Source: Polaromonas sp. (GTDB lineage: Bacteria; Pseudomonadota; Gammaproteobacteria; Burkholderiales; Burkholderiaceae_C). From it: a DNA stretch of 64,000 nucleotides. Both the position numbers and the translations under genes were made by a program. Shown in pieces: positions 8,478-16,898 of this stretch. The stretch spans positions 81,326 through 145,325 of the forward strand of contig JAAFIP010000011.1 of assembly GCA_013297865.1 (NCBI GenBank). The letters are read 5' to 3'. Every line of letters begins with the position of its first letter. The stretch's first letter is position 1. The notes under the pieces are model-generated. The model had not been told where the DNA came from. It made no database searches and saw nothing but the letters and a program-made list of their open reading frames with translations.

Positions 8478-9614
8478 ATGAACCCGATCCAGTTGTTTGA
8501 CACGGCATCCAGCACCTACACCTATGTGCTGTTTGACGAGGCCAGCCGCCAGGCCATCATCATCGACCCGGTGGACACCCAGATGCAGCGCGACCTGGCC
8601 ACCCTGCGCGAACACGGTGTGCAGTTGCGCTACATCGTTGAAACCCATGCCCATGCCGACCACATCACCAGCGCAGGTGGCCTGATCGAGCACACCGGCG
8701 CGCAGGCCGCCACCCCTGCGGGCTGCGGCATCCAGCCCTCGGCCATCCAGCTGGAGGAAGGCGATGTATTGCACTTTGGCAGCCAGACGCTCAAGGCGCT
8801 GCACACGCCGGGCCATACCGCTGGCAGCATGAGCTATCTGTGGGGCAACCACGTCTTTACAGGCGACACGCTGCTGATCGGCGGCTGCGGCCGCACCGAC
8901 TTCCAATCAGGCAGCGCCCAGGCGCTGTACGACAGCATTACCCGTGTGCTGTTCACGTTGCCGGAAGACACCACCGTCTGGCCTGCGCATGACTACAAGG
9001 GTCAAACGCACAGCAGCATCGGGGCTGAAAAGCGGCACAATCCACGCATTACCGACGCCGTCTTGGGCCGTATGCGCACCCTGGACGAATTTGTACAGCT
9101 CATGAACAACCTGAACCTTCCCAAACCCCAACGCATCGACGAGGCCGTGCCCGCCAACCTTACCTTGGGCCTACGCCATGACGCTGGCGCTGCTGAAGAC
9201 GCGCCGCGTGCAGTGGCCGCATCCGCAGGCTACAGCGGCGATGTGTCGCCCCAGTTAGCCTACCGCTGGTGGAAGAGCGGCGAGGCGCATTTGGTAGACA
9301 TTCGCAGCCATGCCGAGCGTGCCTGGGTCGGCTTTATTCCTGATGTGCCGGGCATTGAGTTCAAAATCTGGCCCGGAATGGCCGTCAATCCCGAGTTTGA
9401 TGCGCAGCTGAAAGCCGCCGTGCCAGCAGGTGCCAAAGTGCTGCTGCTATGCCGCTCGGGCTTGCGCTCCATCCCCGCCGCCCAGCGCGCGCAGGCACTG
9501 GGCTTTGAGGCCTATAACATCCTGGAAGGCTTTGAGGGCGACCCCGACAGCGACGCCCATCGCGGCAATGTCGGCGGCTGGCGCAAGCATGGCCTGCCGT
9601 GGCGGCAGAACTAA
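8478..9614 (+). CDS. persulfide dioxygenase-rhodanese fusion (metallo-beta-lactamase fold)
   Basis: The 378-residue protein joins an ETHE1-type persulfide dioxygenase to a rhodanese domain. The N-terminal part has THAHADH (about residues 56-62), HTPGHTAGS, FTGDTLLIGGCGRTDFQ and PAHDYKG, all typical of glutathione-persulfide dioxygenases that make sulfite. The C-terminal rhodanese domain carries HLVDIRSHAE and the active-site loop CRSGLRS, which would exchange sulfur with thiosulfate or thiols. AAGGAGG six bases before the ATG fixes the start. Beside a CstR-like regulator and YeeE-type transporters, it is the catalytic centre of a sulfide/persulfide detoxification module, comparable to CstB of Gram-positive bacteria. 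Confidence 0.92.
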   Translation: MNPIQLFDTASSTYTYVLFDEASRQAIIIDPVDTQMQRDLATLREHGVQLRYIVETHAHADHITSAGGLIEHTGAQAATPAGCGIQPSAIQLEEGDVLHFGSQTLKALHTPGHTAGSMSYLWGNHVFTGDTLLIGGCGRTDFQSGSAQALYDSITRVLFTLPEDTTVWPAHDYKGQTHSSIGAEKRHNPRITDAVLGRMRTLDEFVQLMNNLNLPKPQRIDEAVPANLTLGLRHDAGAAEDAPRAVAASAGYSGDVSPQLAYRWWKSGEAHLVDIRSHAERAWVGFIPDVPGIEFKIWPGMAVNPEFDAQLKAAVPAGAKVLLLCRSGLRSIPAAQRAQALGFEAYNILEGFEGDPDSDAHRGNVGGWRKHGLPWRQN

Positions 9615-9652
9615 AGCACGCTTGGCCAGCCACGCCAGCTATTTGCGGCTGG

Positions 9653-12268
9653 CTACAAGGCGCGAATCGAACACACCGTATCAAACCAACCCTGCATGCC
9701 CACTAGGGGCGCGCTTTGGATGGGCAAAATCGCGTTGACGTTATAGCCCGCACCGGTGCCGCCGTTGCGCGGATCCCACCAGATGTCTTCGTCCAGGTCC
9801 TGGTCGGCCAGCAGGCCGCTTTGGTCCAAACCGATGGTGGGCGTGTTCTGGCTGGCTTTGTTGGCATTGCCTGCGCGGCCATGCCAGAGGTTGCCCAGCG
9901 AGTTGCTGACCGCCAGCACGCGCGGGTGGATGCCCTCGGTCACATAGGCGGTGATCACCGCATTGCCAATAAAATCGCCGCCGTTTTTCATGTCGTGGCC
10001 GTAGGGCCGAAAGGTGGACAGCTCCACCAAATCACCGGTTTTGATGCCGTACTGCTTGGCAGTTTCGGTGTTGATCCACATCGGGTTGTGGTGCACGATT
10101 TCGCTCAAATATTTTTGGCTGGCGGTGCGGCCTTGGGTGTGCACGTTCCACTTGAAGGTGACCAGGTGCAGCTGGTTGGGCTTCATCTTCACAAAGCTTT
10201 CCACTGGGAAGAACTCGGGCATGCCGTTGTCTTTAAAGCCCACCTGCTTGCCTGCGGCTTCAATGTCCTCGTGGTAGATGGAAAACTTGCGGTCGGGGGT
10301 TAAAAAGCCGCGCCGGGCTTTGCCGTCTACCATCAGGCCCACCTTGGTCTCGGTGCCGTTGGCCGCCTTGCGGTAGATGATTTGCGTAGCAGGGTCAACG
10401 CGGCTGTCTTTGAGCTGGGCAGCTTCTACGTCCCAGTTGTACAGCTCGTAGTATTTGGGCTTGCTCATGTCCTGCCACACGCCGTTTTTCACCATATAGC
10501 CCCAGCCGTCTTCGCCCACACGGGCAGTCAAGCCCTTGCTGCGCAGCTTGAGCCATTCTTCATGGTCTTTGAACTGGAAGTATTTGGCCGTCTCGGGGCT
10601 GATGCGTTTGCCCAGCTCGATCATGGTGTCTACAAAGCTCACGCATTCGCCCGGCGGCGGCGTGAAGGGCTGGCGCAGCGTGACGTAGTCGCGCAGCTCC
10701 ATGTTGTTGCGCACATCAAAGCCCCAGCGCTCCATGTAGCTGGCGTCGGGCAGGATGATGTCGGCATAGTGCGCTTGCTCGCTGTAGACCACGTCGGAGC
10801 AGACGTGGAAGGGGATGAGCTTTTCATCTTTCAGCACATCCACCACCAGGCTGCGACCTTCAGGCCAGGTCAGCGGTGTGGCCACGGTGTAGCTGATGTA
10901 CACCTGTATTTTGCCGCGCCCTTCCTGGATGTATTTGTAGACGATCTGCCCCACCTTCATGCGCTGCCATTTGTTGGCCAGCGGCCACTCGGGCGGGTTC
11001 TCTATCAGGCTCTTGGCCTTGGGTGCGGGTGGTAATGGCGCGGGCTGCGGGAAGACGGTAGGCGGCACGCGGGTGGGCTCGGTGGTGTAGCAGTAGCCAC
11101 CCTCTTTGCCAATGCTGCCAACGATAGCGTTGAGCATGATGACCGCGCGGTCGTTGTTAAAGCCGTTGTAGTGCGCGCCCGAGCCCCGGTTGGTAAAGGC
11201 TACCGCACGCGGCGCGGCTTTTGCAAACTCCAGTGCTATGCGTTTAATATCTGCTGCGGCAATGCCGGTAACGCTCTCGGCCCATTCAAGGGTGTAGCGG
11301 CTGATCCAGGTTTTGAGCTCCTCGGCTTTCACGTTACTCCAGGTGTCCAGCCACTTCGCATCATGCAAATTGGCCTGCATGATGACATTGCCCATGGCCA
11401 GGGCCATCGCACCGTCGCTGCCAGGGTTGAGCGGTATCCATTCATCCGAGCGGCCTGCCGTGTTGCTCATGCGCACGTCAAAGGTGACCAGTTTTGCGCC
11501 GTTGTCAAAGCGGCCTTTGATGATGCGCTTGGCCGCGTGGATCGCGCCCTGGTGCGCCTCGTAAAAGTTGGCCCCAAAGTTCAGAATGTATTTGCTGCGC
11601 TCAAAGTCGGGGCTTTCCCAATCGGTCTCGCCCAGGCAGGCGTAGTTGGCGGCGCGTTTATTGCTGCTGCACAAGGAGCGATGGTTGAACAGGCTGGGCG
11701 AGCCGATGGCGTTGAGAAAGCGCGTCATCTCCTCGGCAATGCGCGAGCGGCCAATCTGGATAGCCACTTCTTCGGGTTTGCCTTCGTCGATGGCTTTGCG
11801 GATGCGCGTGGCCATCTCGGTGTATGCCTCATCCCAGCTGATGCGCTTCCACTTGCCTTCGCCGCGTGCGCCCACGCGCTTGAGCGGGAACTGCAGCCGA
11901 TCTGCATAGTCGTTGATGGTGGGGCCGCTTTGGCCTTTGGCGCACAGGCTTTTGCCGTTGTTGGGGTCCAGCGGGTTGCCAGACACTTTGACCAGCTTGC
12001 CGTCGATCACATAGCCCTGAATGCCGCAGACGGTGGAGCAATTGAGGCACACGCCTTTTTTAATCACCGCTTTGCTGTAATCATTCTTCAGGCGGCCTTT
12101 GCCGCTGGCGCGGCGCTCGGCTTTGCGTTTGCCGTAGAGCTTGCGGTTTTTGGGCTTGAATATCTGCGCATTGGCGTCTTCCGGGGCGAGCAAAATCGTC
12201 TCGCCCAAGGCCAAGGTGGACAGAGCGGCAAAACCGCGCTTGATGGCTTCTCTTCGTGCGATTGGCAT
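9653..12268 (-). CDS. DMSO reductase family molybdopterin oxidoreductase, catalytic subunit
   Basis: An 871-residue molybdo-bis-PGD enzyme with a Tat signal, MPIARREAIKRGF, so it should act in the periplasm. C74, C77, C81 and C109 form the N-terminal [4Fe-4S] motif. RSLCSS around C200 offers a cysteine as likely molybdenum ligand. Length and style place it near the polysulfide/thiosulfate/tetrathionate/arsenate reductase branch, but the substrate cannot be read from the sequence. The Fe-S subunit gene lies 10 bp upstream; no NrfD/PsrC-type quinol anchor is present. The convergent persulfide dioxygenase gene makes a sulfur substrate attractive, but this is only inference. Confidence 0.88.
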   Translation of the reverse strand: MPIARREAIKRGFAALSTLALGETILLAPEDANAQIFKPKNRKLYGKRKAERRASGKGRLKNDYSKAVIKKGVCLNCSTVCGIQGYVIDGKLVKVSGNPLDPNNGKSLCAKGQSGPTINDYADRLQFPLKRVGARGEGKWKRISWDEAYTEMATRIRKAIDEGKPEEVAIQIGRSRIAEEMTRFLNAIGSPSLFNHRSLCSSNKRAANYACLGETDWESPDFERSKYILNFGANFYEAHQGAIHAAKRIIKGRFDNGAKLVTFDVRMSNTAGRSDEWIPLNPGSDGAMALAMGNVIMQANLHDAKWLDTWSNVKAEELKTWISRYTLEWAESVTGIAAADIKRIALEFAKAAPRAVAFTNRGSGAHYNGFNNDRAVIMLNAIVGSIGKEGGYCYTTEPTRVPPTVFPQPAPLPPAPKAKSLIENPPEWPLANKWQRMKVGQIVYKYIQEGRGKIQVYISYTVATPLTWPEGRSLVVDVLKDEKLIPFHVCSDVVYSEQAHYADIILPDASYMERWGFDVRNNMELRDYVTLRQPFTPPPGECVSFVDTMIELGKRISPETAKYFQFKDHEEWLKLRSKGLTARVGEDGWGYMVKNGVWQDMSKPKYYELYNWDVEAAQLKDSRVDPATQIIYRKAANGTETKVGLMVDGKARRGFLTPDRKFSIYHEDIEAAGKQVGFKDNGMPEFFPVESFVKMKPNQLHLVTFKWNVHTQGRTASQKYLSEIVHHNPMWINTETAKQYGIKTGDLVELSTFRPYGHDMKNGGDFIGNAVITAYVTEGIHPRVLAVSNSLGNLWHGRAGNANKASQNTPTIGLDQSGLLADQDLDEDIWWDPRNGGTGAGYNVNAILPIQSAPLVGMQGWFDTVCSIRAL

Positions 12269-12278
12269 GTGCGTCCTC

Positions 12279-13022
12279 TTAAGTTTTGCTATTCACTTTG
12301 GTGCCTGTCGGGTTGGACGGCTTGGCCCACAGCACGCGTTTGCGCTTGGGGAAGGTGCTGTCCAGCGAAGTCCAGGTTTCAATCTCATAAGAGTACGGAT
12401 CGTGCACCTTGCCCTTGGGGATTTTGGCCTCCATGGCTTTGTTGTGGCCCTTGTAGTCCACCGAGGGTACAGTTTTTTCTTCGGGCTTGAGCACACTAGT
12501 CAGTCCCTTGTTTTTCACCATGAACTGGCTATAGGGCGAGGTGGGGTCGTTGGCATCACCAAAATGGAACACATCGGCCGGGCAGGTTTCTACGCAGGCG
12601 GGCTCCATATTGGCGTCCAGCCGGTGCGAGCAAAAATCGCACTTGTCGGCAATATCGTTGTCGTCACAGCCAATGGCCCCGTAAGGACAGGCCGCCTCGC
12701 ACGAGCCCAGGTGGTCACACTTGTCGGGGATGACGCGCACAATGCCGTCGGCTCCCATCTCAATGGCTTTATTGTCGCAAGCTTTGATGCAAGGCGTATC
12801 GGCGCACTGCATGCACAGCGTGGGCAAAAAGTTGCGCGTGACTTTGGGGAATTTGCCTTGGTCCAGGTAATACACCTTGGTACGAAAGCGCCCCAGCGGC
12901 ACCTTGTTCTCTACCTTGCAGGCTACTGAACAAGCGTGGCAGCCAATGCAGCGCTCCACGTCCAGAGCCATTTTCCAGCGCGGGGTTTTACCTGTGTTGG
13001 GGTTGATGAGGCCTGTAGCCAT
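12279..13022 (-). CDS. four-cluster ferredoxin-like Fe-S subunit of the molybdoenzyme
   Basis: A 247-residue electron-transfer subunit of the DmsB/PsrB/NrfC type. Cysteine sets are C25/28/31/35, C70/73/78/82, C102/108/112 and C128/131/143/147. The third set reads CDHLGSCEAACP: leucine 105 stands where the second cysteine should be, which points to a [3Fe-4S] cluster instead of [4Fe-4S]. No signal peptide is visible, so it probably travels with the Tat-bearing catalytic subunit. GGAGGTGA before the ATG is a strong ribosome site. The C-terminal 80 residues are not cysteine-bearing. It is the first gene of the two-gene operon. Confidence 0.9.
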   Translation of the reverse strand: MATGLINPNTGKTPRWKMALDVERCIGCHACSVACKVENKVPLGRFRTKVYYLDQGKFPKVTRNFLPTLCMQCADTPCIKACDNKAIEMGADGIVRVIPDKCDHLGSCEAACPYGAIGCDDNDIADKCDFCSHRLDANMEPACVETCPADVFHFGDANDPTSPYSQFMVKNKGLTSVLKPEEKTVPSVDYKGHNKAMEAKIPKGKVHDPYSYEIETWTSLDSTFPKRKRVLWAKPSNPTGTKVNSKT

Positions 13023-13173
13023 GAGGTCACCTCCAGTGAAATAATAAGATTAGTAACGTCTAGTGTGGCTTTCTTACGCAGTAACTTGCACAATAGCTTC
13101 CATTGCCCGAGCTATGCACTGGGCTATTCGTTCCCGCCTCATGCCATCTCGATTTTTAAGGTAAGCCAATTCC

Positions 13174-14484
13174 ATGCCGACAAGCGACCTCGACCCATTA
13201 CTGGCACGCATTGACGCCAAACGCGACGAAGTCACCGCCCTCACGCAAGACTTGGTGCGCATTCCCACCATCAATCCGCCTGGCGATGCCTATGAAGCCT
13301 GCGCCCGCTTTTTAGGCGAACGCCTGGCCAAACGCGGCTTCAAGGTCGAGTACGTGCGCGCTACGGGCGGGCCCGGCGACAGCGACAAATACCCACGCAC
13401 CAATGTCGTGGCGCGTTATGAAGGCACATCAAAGGGCGAGTGCGTGCACTTCAACTCGCATATCGACGTGGTGGAAGCTGGCAGTGGCTGGACTTTGGAG
13501 CCCTTTGGCGGCGAAGTGAAAGACGGCAAGGTCTATGGCCGGGGCAGCTGCGACATGAAAGGCGGCCTGGCCAGCAGCGTGATCGCCTGTGAAGCCTTGA
13601 TTGAAAGCGGCATAGCATTGCCAGGCGCGTTGGAGATCAGCGGCACGGTGGACGAAGAATCTGGCGGCTTCAGCGGCGTGGGCTACTTGGCCGAACGCGG
13701 CTATTTCAGCAAGCCACGCGTGCACCATGTCATCATCCCCGAGCCCTTGGGCGTAGACCGCATCTGCCTGGGCCACCGCGGTGTGTACTGGGCCGAGGTA
13801 GAGACCAAGGGCCGCATAGCACACGGCTCGATGCCTTTTTTGGGCGACAGCGCCATTAATCACATGAGCGCATTTATCCATCTGCTGGAAACGCAGCTCG
13901 CACCCAAGCTGGCGCAGCGCCATACCCGCGAGCCCGTGGAGCCGCCCGGCGCCCGCGTGAGCACCCTCAACATCAACAGCATCCACGGCGGCCAGCTGGA
14001 GCAGCGCTATGCAGTGGATGCGCGCGGCTGGCCCACGGCCGACCTGCCTGCCCCCACCGTGGCCCACAGCTGCCGCACCGTGCTGGACCGCCGCTTTATC
14101 GCTGAGGAAAGCCTGGACGAAGTCAAACGCGAAATCCTTGACATGCTGCAAGAGCTGCAGCGCACGCGCCCGGGCTTTGACTTCCACATCAAGGAAATCA
14201 TGAGCTTTGTGCCCACCGCCACCCCGCAAGACGCACCCGTGGTGGACGCCACCGCCCGCGCCATCGCCCGCGTGCTGGGCCGCGAGCCTAGCTACATCTC
14301 CAGCCCCGGCACCTATGACCAAAAACACATCGTGCGCACCGGCAAGCTGCAAGACTGCATCGCCTACGGCCCCGGTATTCTGGACTTGGCCCACCAGCCT
14401 GATGAATATGTGGGCATTCAAGAGCTGGTGGACAGCGCCAAGATCATGGCGCTGGCGGCTTTGAAACTGTGCGGAGCAGCATGA
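13174..14484 (+). CDS. M20 family deacylase (ArgE/DapE type)
   Basis: A 436-residue zinc-dependent amidohydrolase of peptidase family M20. Metal-ligand and catalytic motifs are HFNSHIDVV, GRGSCDMKGG, the DEESGG glutamates and IIPEPLGV, with KHIV near the C-terminus. Such enzymes hydrolyse N-acyl amino acids or dipeptides; the exact substrate is not evident, so neither argE nor dapE is assigned. It stands alone between the Fe-S subunit (divergent, 151 bp) and the autoinducer synthase. The start has a weak AAGGTAAG ribosome site. Confidence 0.88.
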   Translation: MPTSDLDPLLARIDAKRDEVTALTQDLVRIPTINPPGDAYEACARFLGERLAKRGFKVEYVRATGGPGDSDKYPRTNVVARYEGTSKGECVHFNSHIDVVEAGSGWTLEPFGGEVKDGKVYGRGSCDMKGGLASSVIACEALIESGIALPGALEISGTVDEESGGFSGVGYLAERGYFSKPRVHHVIIPEPLGVDRICLGHRGVYWAEVETKGRIAHGSMPFLGDSAINHMSAFIHLLETQLAPKLAQRHTREPVEPPGARVSTLNINSIHGGQLEQRYAVDARGWPTADLPAPTVAHSCRTVLDRRFIAEESLDEVKREILDMLQELQRTRPGFDFHIKEIMSFVPTATPQDAPVVDATARAIARVLGREPSYISSPGTYDQKHIVRTGKLQDCIAYGPGILDLAHQPDEYVGIQELVDSAKIMALAALKLCGAA

Positions 14485-14495
14485 GCATAAATTGC

Positions 14496-14538
14496 TACTG
14501 ACCGATTGAAATAGCAGTATTTGCTATATTTGTCAGTA
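14496..14538. promoter_or_regulatory. nested inverted repeats upstream of the autoinducer synthase
   Basis: TACTGAC (14496-14502) is complementary to GTCAGTA (14532-14538), and inside it ATAGCA (14511-14516) pairs with TGCTAT (14522-14527). The structure lies 115 bp before the lqsA-like gene and just after the deacylase stop. It could be a weak terminator or a regulatory hairpin; there is no long T-run. Confidence 0.35.
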
Positions 14539-14653
14539 AAAATGAGAGCCTAAGCACTCTATTTGTAAGTAAACCTGTCAAATTTAACAGGGGGTACGAC
14601 GCATAAAGCCTGGCTTTTGTCTTCAATGGGTCTTTTTAAACAAAGAGGCACTC

Positions 14654-15913
14654 ATGCAAACCATTGAAAAACCAATCATTTCAGAGCCCGTCGCACATCG
14701 CCCCGATCCAGCCATGTCTGATCGACTGGCGCAACGCATCCAAAGCGAATTCACGGACCGTTGGAACAAGTTGTGGAGTGGGCGATCGTTAGTTCATGGG
14801 CGCAACCCTGGTCCCAATGCCGTGCGATTGAATGGCAATGACTATTTAAGCCTGGCAGGTCATCCAGAGATCGTGCGTGCGCAGACCGAGGCTTTGAAGC
14901 ACGATGCCGATTTCGTCATTCAGTCCAGCGCTTTCCTGCTGGGGCAGCATCCGGTGCGCAATCTGGAGCGTGATCTCGCGGGCTGGCTGGGCAAGGAGGA
15001 TGGTCTCATTTGCCAGTCGGGGTATGCCGCCAACCTCGGCTTGTTGCAGGCTGTTGCTGATGAAAAAACGCCAATTTACCTTGATACTCTGGCGCATATG
15101 TCGATGTGGGAAGGCGCTCGCTCAGCACGTGCTCCTGCTTATGCTTTCCGACATAACGATGCTGCACACCTGGGACGGATGATGGCCAGGCATGGCCCGG
15201 GGATTGTGGCGGTAGATTCCGTGTACAGCACAACGGGTGCACTGTGCCCATTGGCCGATATCGTTGAAGTAGCTCAAGCACATGGCAGCATGATTTTGGT
15301 AGATGAGTCGCATTCTTTGGGGACGCATGGCCCTGGTGGTGCAGGTCTGTGTGTAGAGCTCGGTCTGTCCCGGCATGTGCACTTTATCTCTGCGAGCTTG
15401 GCCAAGGCTTTTGCAGGTCGGGCTGGATATTTCACATTGCCGCCTTCCATGCGCAACTACATGTTGACTGCCAGTTTTCCCAATACCTTCAGTTCGTGCC
15501 TGTTGCCCCATGAAATTGCAGGCTTGAGCGCCACTTTGGATGTGATCAAGAAGAGCGATGTGGAGCGCGAGCGCTTGATGCAAATATCCAGGCGTTTGCG
15601 CAAAAATCTCAGCGCCATGGGCTATCCCGTTCACCAGGGCACAGAACAGATTATTGCGCTGGAGTCTGGCGGGGAGCCAGCTACACTGGTGTTGAGGGAT
15701 TTGCTTGAGGAGCGCGGTGTGTTTGGTGCGGTATTTTGCGCACCTGCTACCAGCCGAAACCGCACGATGGTGCGACTGACGCTAACCAGTTCGCTGACCG
15801 ATGCAGAGATTGAACATGTCGAGAAAGTGGCCCTCGAGATTGCGCCTATGGTTCAACCCCAGCAATGGCCGATCGCCAGGCGCCATCAGACACAGCACAC
15901 TTGTGAAGCTTAG
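14654..15913 (+). CDS. lqsA: alpha-hydroxyketone autoinducer synthase (CqsA/LqsA-like)
   Basis: A 419-residue PLP enzyme of the alpha-oxoamine synthase family. LqsA and CqsA condense an amino-acid-derived substrate with an acyl-CoA to make alpha-hydroxyketone signals. Visible are DYLSLAGHPEIVRA, SGYAANLGLLQA, VDSVYSTTGALCPL, VDESHSLGTHGPGG, and the Schiff-base lysine K251 in SASLAKAFAGR. Members making biotin or 5-aminolevulinate lie in other contexts; here the neighbours are a membrane kinase and a LqsR-type regulator, which fixes the quorum-sensing role. The gene is visibly more A+T-rich than the flanking deacylase, suggesting transfer of the block. Confidence 0.85.
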   Translation: MQTIEKPIISEPVAHRPDPAMSDRLAQRIQSEFTDRWNKLWSGRSLVHGRNPGPNAVRLNGNDYLSLAGHPEIVRAQTEALKHDADFVIQSSAFLLGQHPVRNLERDLAGWLGKEDGLICQSGYAANLGLLQAVADEKTPIYLDTLAHMSMWEGARSARAPAYAFRHNDAAHLGRMMARHGPGIVAVDSVYSTTGALCPLADIVEVAQAHGSMILVDESHSLGTHGPGGAGLCVELGLSRHVHFISASLAKAFAGRAGYFTLPPSMRNYMLTASFPNTFSSCLLPHEIAGLSATLDVIKKSDVERERLMQISRRLRKNLSAMGYPVHQGTEQIIALESGGEPATLVLRDLLEERGVFGAVFCAPATSRNRTMVRLTLTSSLTDAEIEHVEKVALEIAPMVQPQQWPIARRHQTQHTCEA

Positions 15914-15923
15914 CCAGCGCTAA

Positions 15924-16898
15924 TCAGGAGGTTAGTACTCTGGGGGGTGCGGATGCGAGAAATTCATCGTGGCCCATGCCATAAGCTTTATCTGCAGCAA
16001 GGCTGAACAAGGCACCTAACAGACTATCTGCCTTGCCAATGGTGAAACATGTCTTGATACTCGGCTCTTCAGCACTGCCCAGCGCTGAGAGCAGTTCCGC
16101 ATTGATGAAATGGGTTGCCGCTTTGATCTTCTGGATCACCGCATCCGATTGGCCGGCAGCCTGCGCCAGATCGACCATGCTGTCCAGACCACTACGAAGC
16201 TCCAGTTGCAACCAGTGAGCCCCTGCCTGCCTGTCGAGTCCAAGGATGCCAAAGGGCGCAGGAATGACGACATATTCGATCCATTGTCTTTCCTGGATGA
16301 TTTTGCGCAACTCCAGGCGCACCGAACTTTCCTGCAGCACAGCATATTGTTCTGGTTTCAGTGCGCCACGCCATATTCCTTCGTGGTAGTGCATCGGTTG
16401 GACGTGTTGCGCTGCCAAAGTCTCTGTCAGATGTCTTCCGATCTGGGGATGTTGTTTGGGGATGAAGGTCTCGATGAGACCTTCATTAAACGCCCCGATG
16501 GCTACCAATTCGTCTGCCTTGCCTGTCAGCAAAACTCTCTTGACTGACCAAGCCGAGAGTTTTTTCAGAAATTCCAGCCCCGTCATGGCAGGCATTGCAA
16601 AGTCAGCAACGCAAGTTTGCGTCAACTGGTATCTGACAGACTGATTTTGCCAATATTCGAGTACCTGTGGAATGATGCCAGCACCAGCCTGGTAGCGGTT
16701 CACCATTTGCTGGTGCAGCCATACGTCTTCCTTCCATAGTGCATATTGCCTGCTGCAAAACTCAAAGCAATCATCCGCATGGGTAAACAAGCTAACATTC
16801 CAGTGACCAGGCAGGACTAAGGCGAGGGTCTCCAGATAATTAGCATCATCATCCAGGAAGACCAGGGAGTTAGGCCGATGATAAAGAGGAAACGCCAT
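15924..16898 (-). CDS. lqsR: response regulator, LqsR-like
   Basis: A 324-residue regulator with an unusual receiver domain: VFLDDDANYLETLAL at the start, then about 75 extra residues before the phospho-acceptor segment VADFAMPAMTGLEFLKKL, and the switch lysine region VKRVLLTGKADE. The C-terminal 170 residues show no DNA-binding motif I can recognise. The length matches LqsR of Legionella and JqsR of Janthinobacterium. The ATG at 16898 lies within the 3' end of the kinase gene (29-bp overlap), implying coupled translation; a TTG at 16943 would give a longer form. It converges on the synthase gene 10 bp away. Confidence 0.8.
   Translation of the reverse strand: MAFPLYHRPNSLVFLDDDANYLETLALVLPGHWNVSLFTHADDCFEFCSRQYALWKEDVWLHQQMVNRYQAGAGIIPQVLEYWQNQSVRYQLTQTCVADFAMPAMTGLEFLKKLSAWSVKRVLLTGKADELVAIGAFNEGLIETFIPKQHPQIGRHLTETLAAQHVQPMHYHEGIWRGALKPEQYAVLQESSVRLELRKIIQERQWIEYVVIPAPFGILGLDRQAGAHWLQLELRSGLDSMVDLAQAAGQSDAVIQKIKAATHFINAELLSALGSAEEPSIKTCFTIGKADSLLGALFSLAADKAYGMGHDEFLASAPPRVLTS

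Noticed and set aside
9622..9652. Hairpin GCCAGCC ... GGCTGGC between the persulfide dioxygenase and the molybdoenzyme
   Set aside because: It lies where a terminator is expected, but there is no T-run and the loop is long, so it was not listed.
13085..13130. AATAGCTTCCATTGCCCGAG ... GGGCTATT before the M20 deacylase, as a possible extra family A copy
   Set aside because: Only the ends resemble the family and the diagnostic TATCGCGGGAGCAG core is missing.
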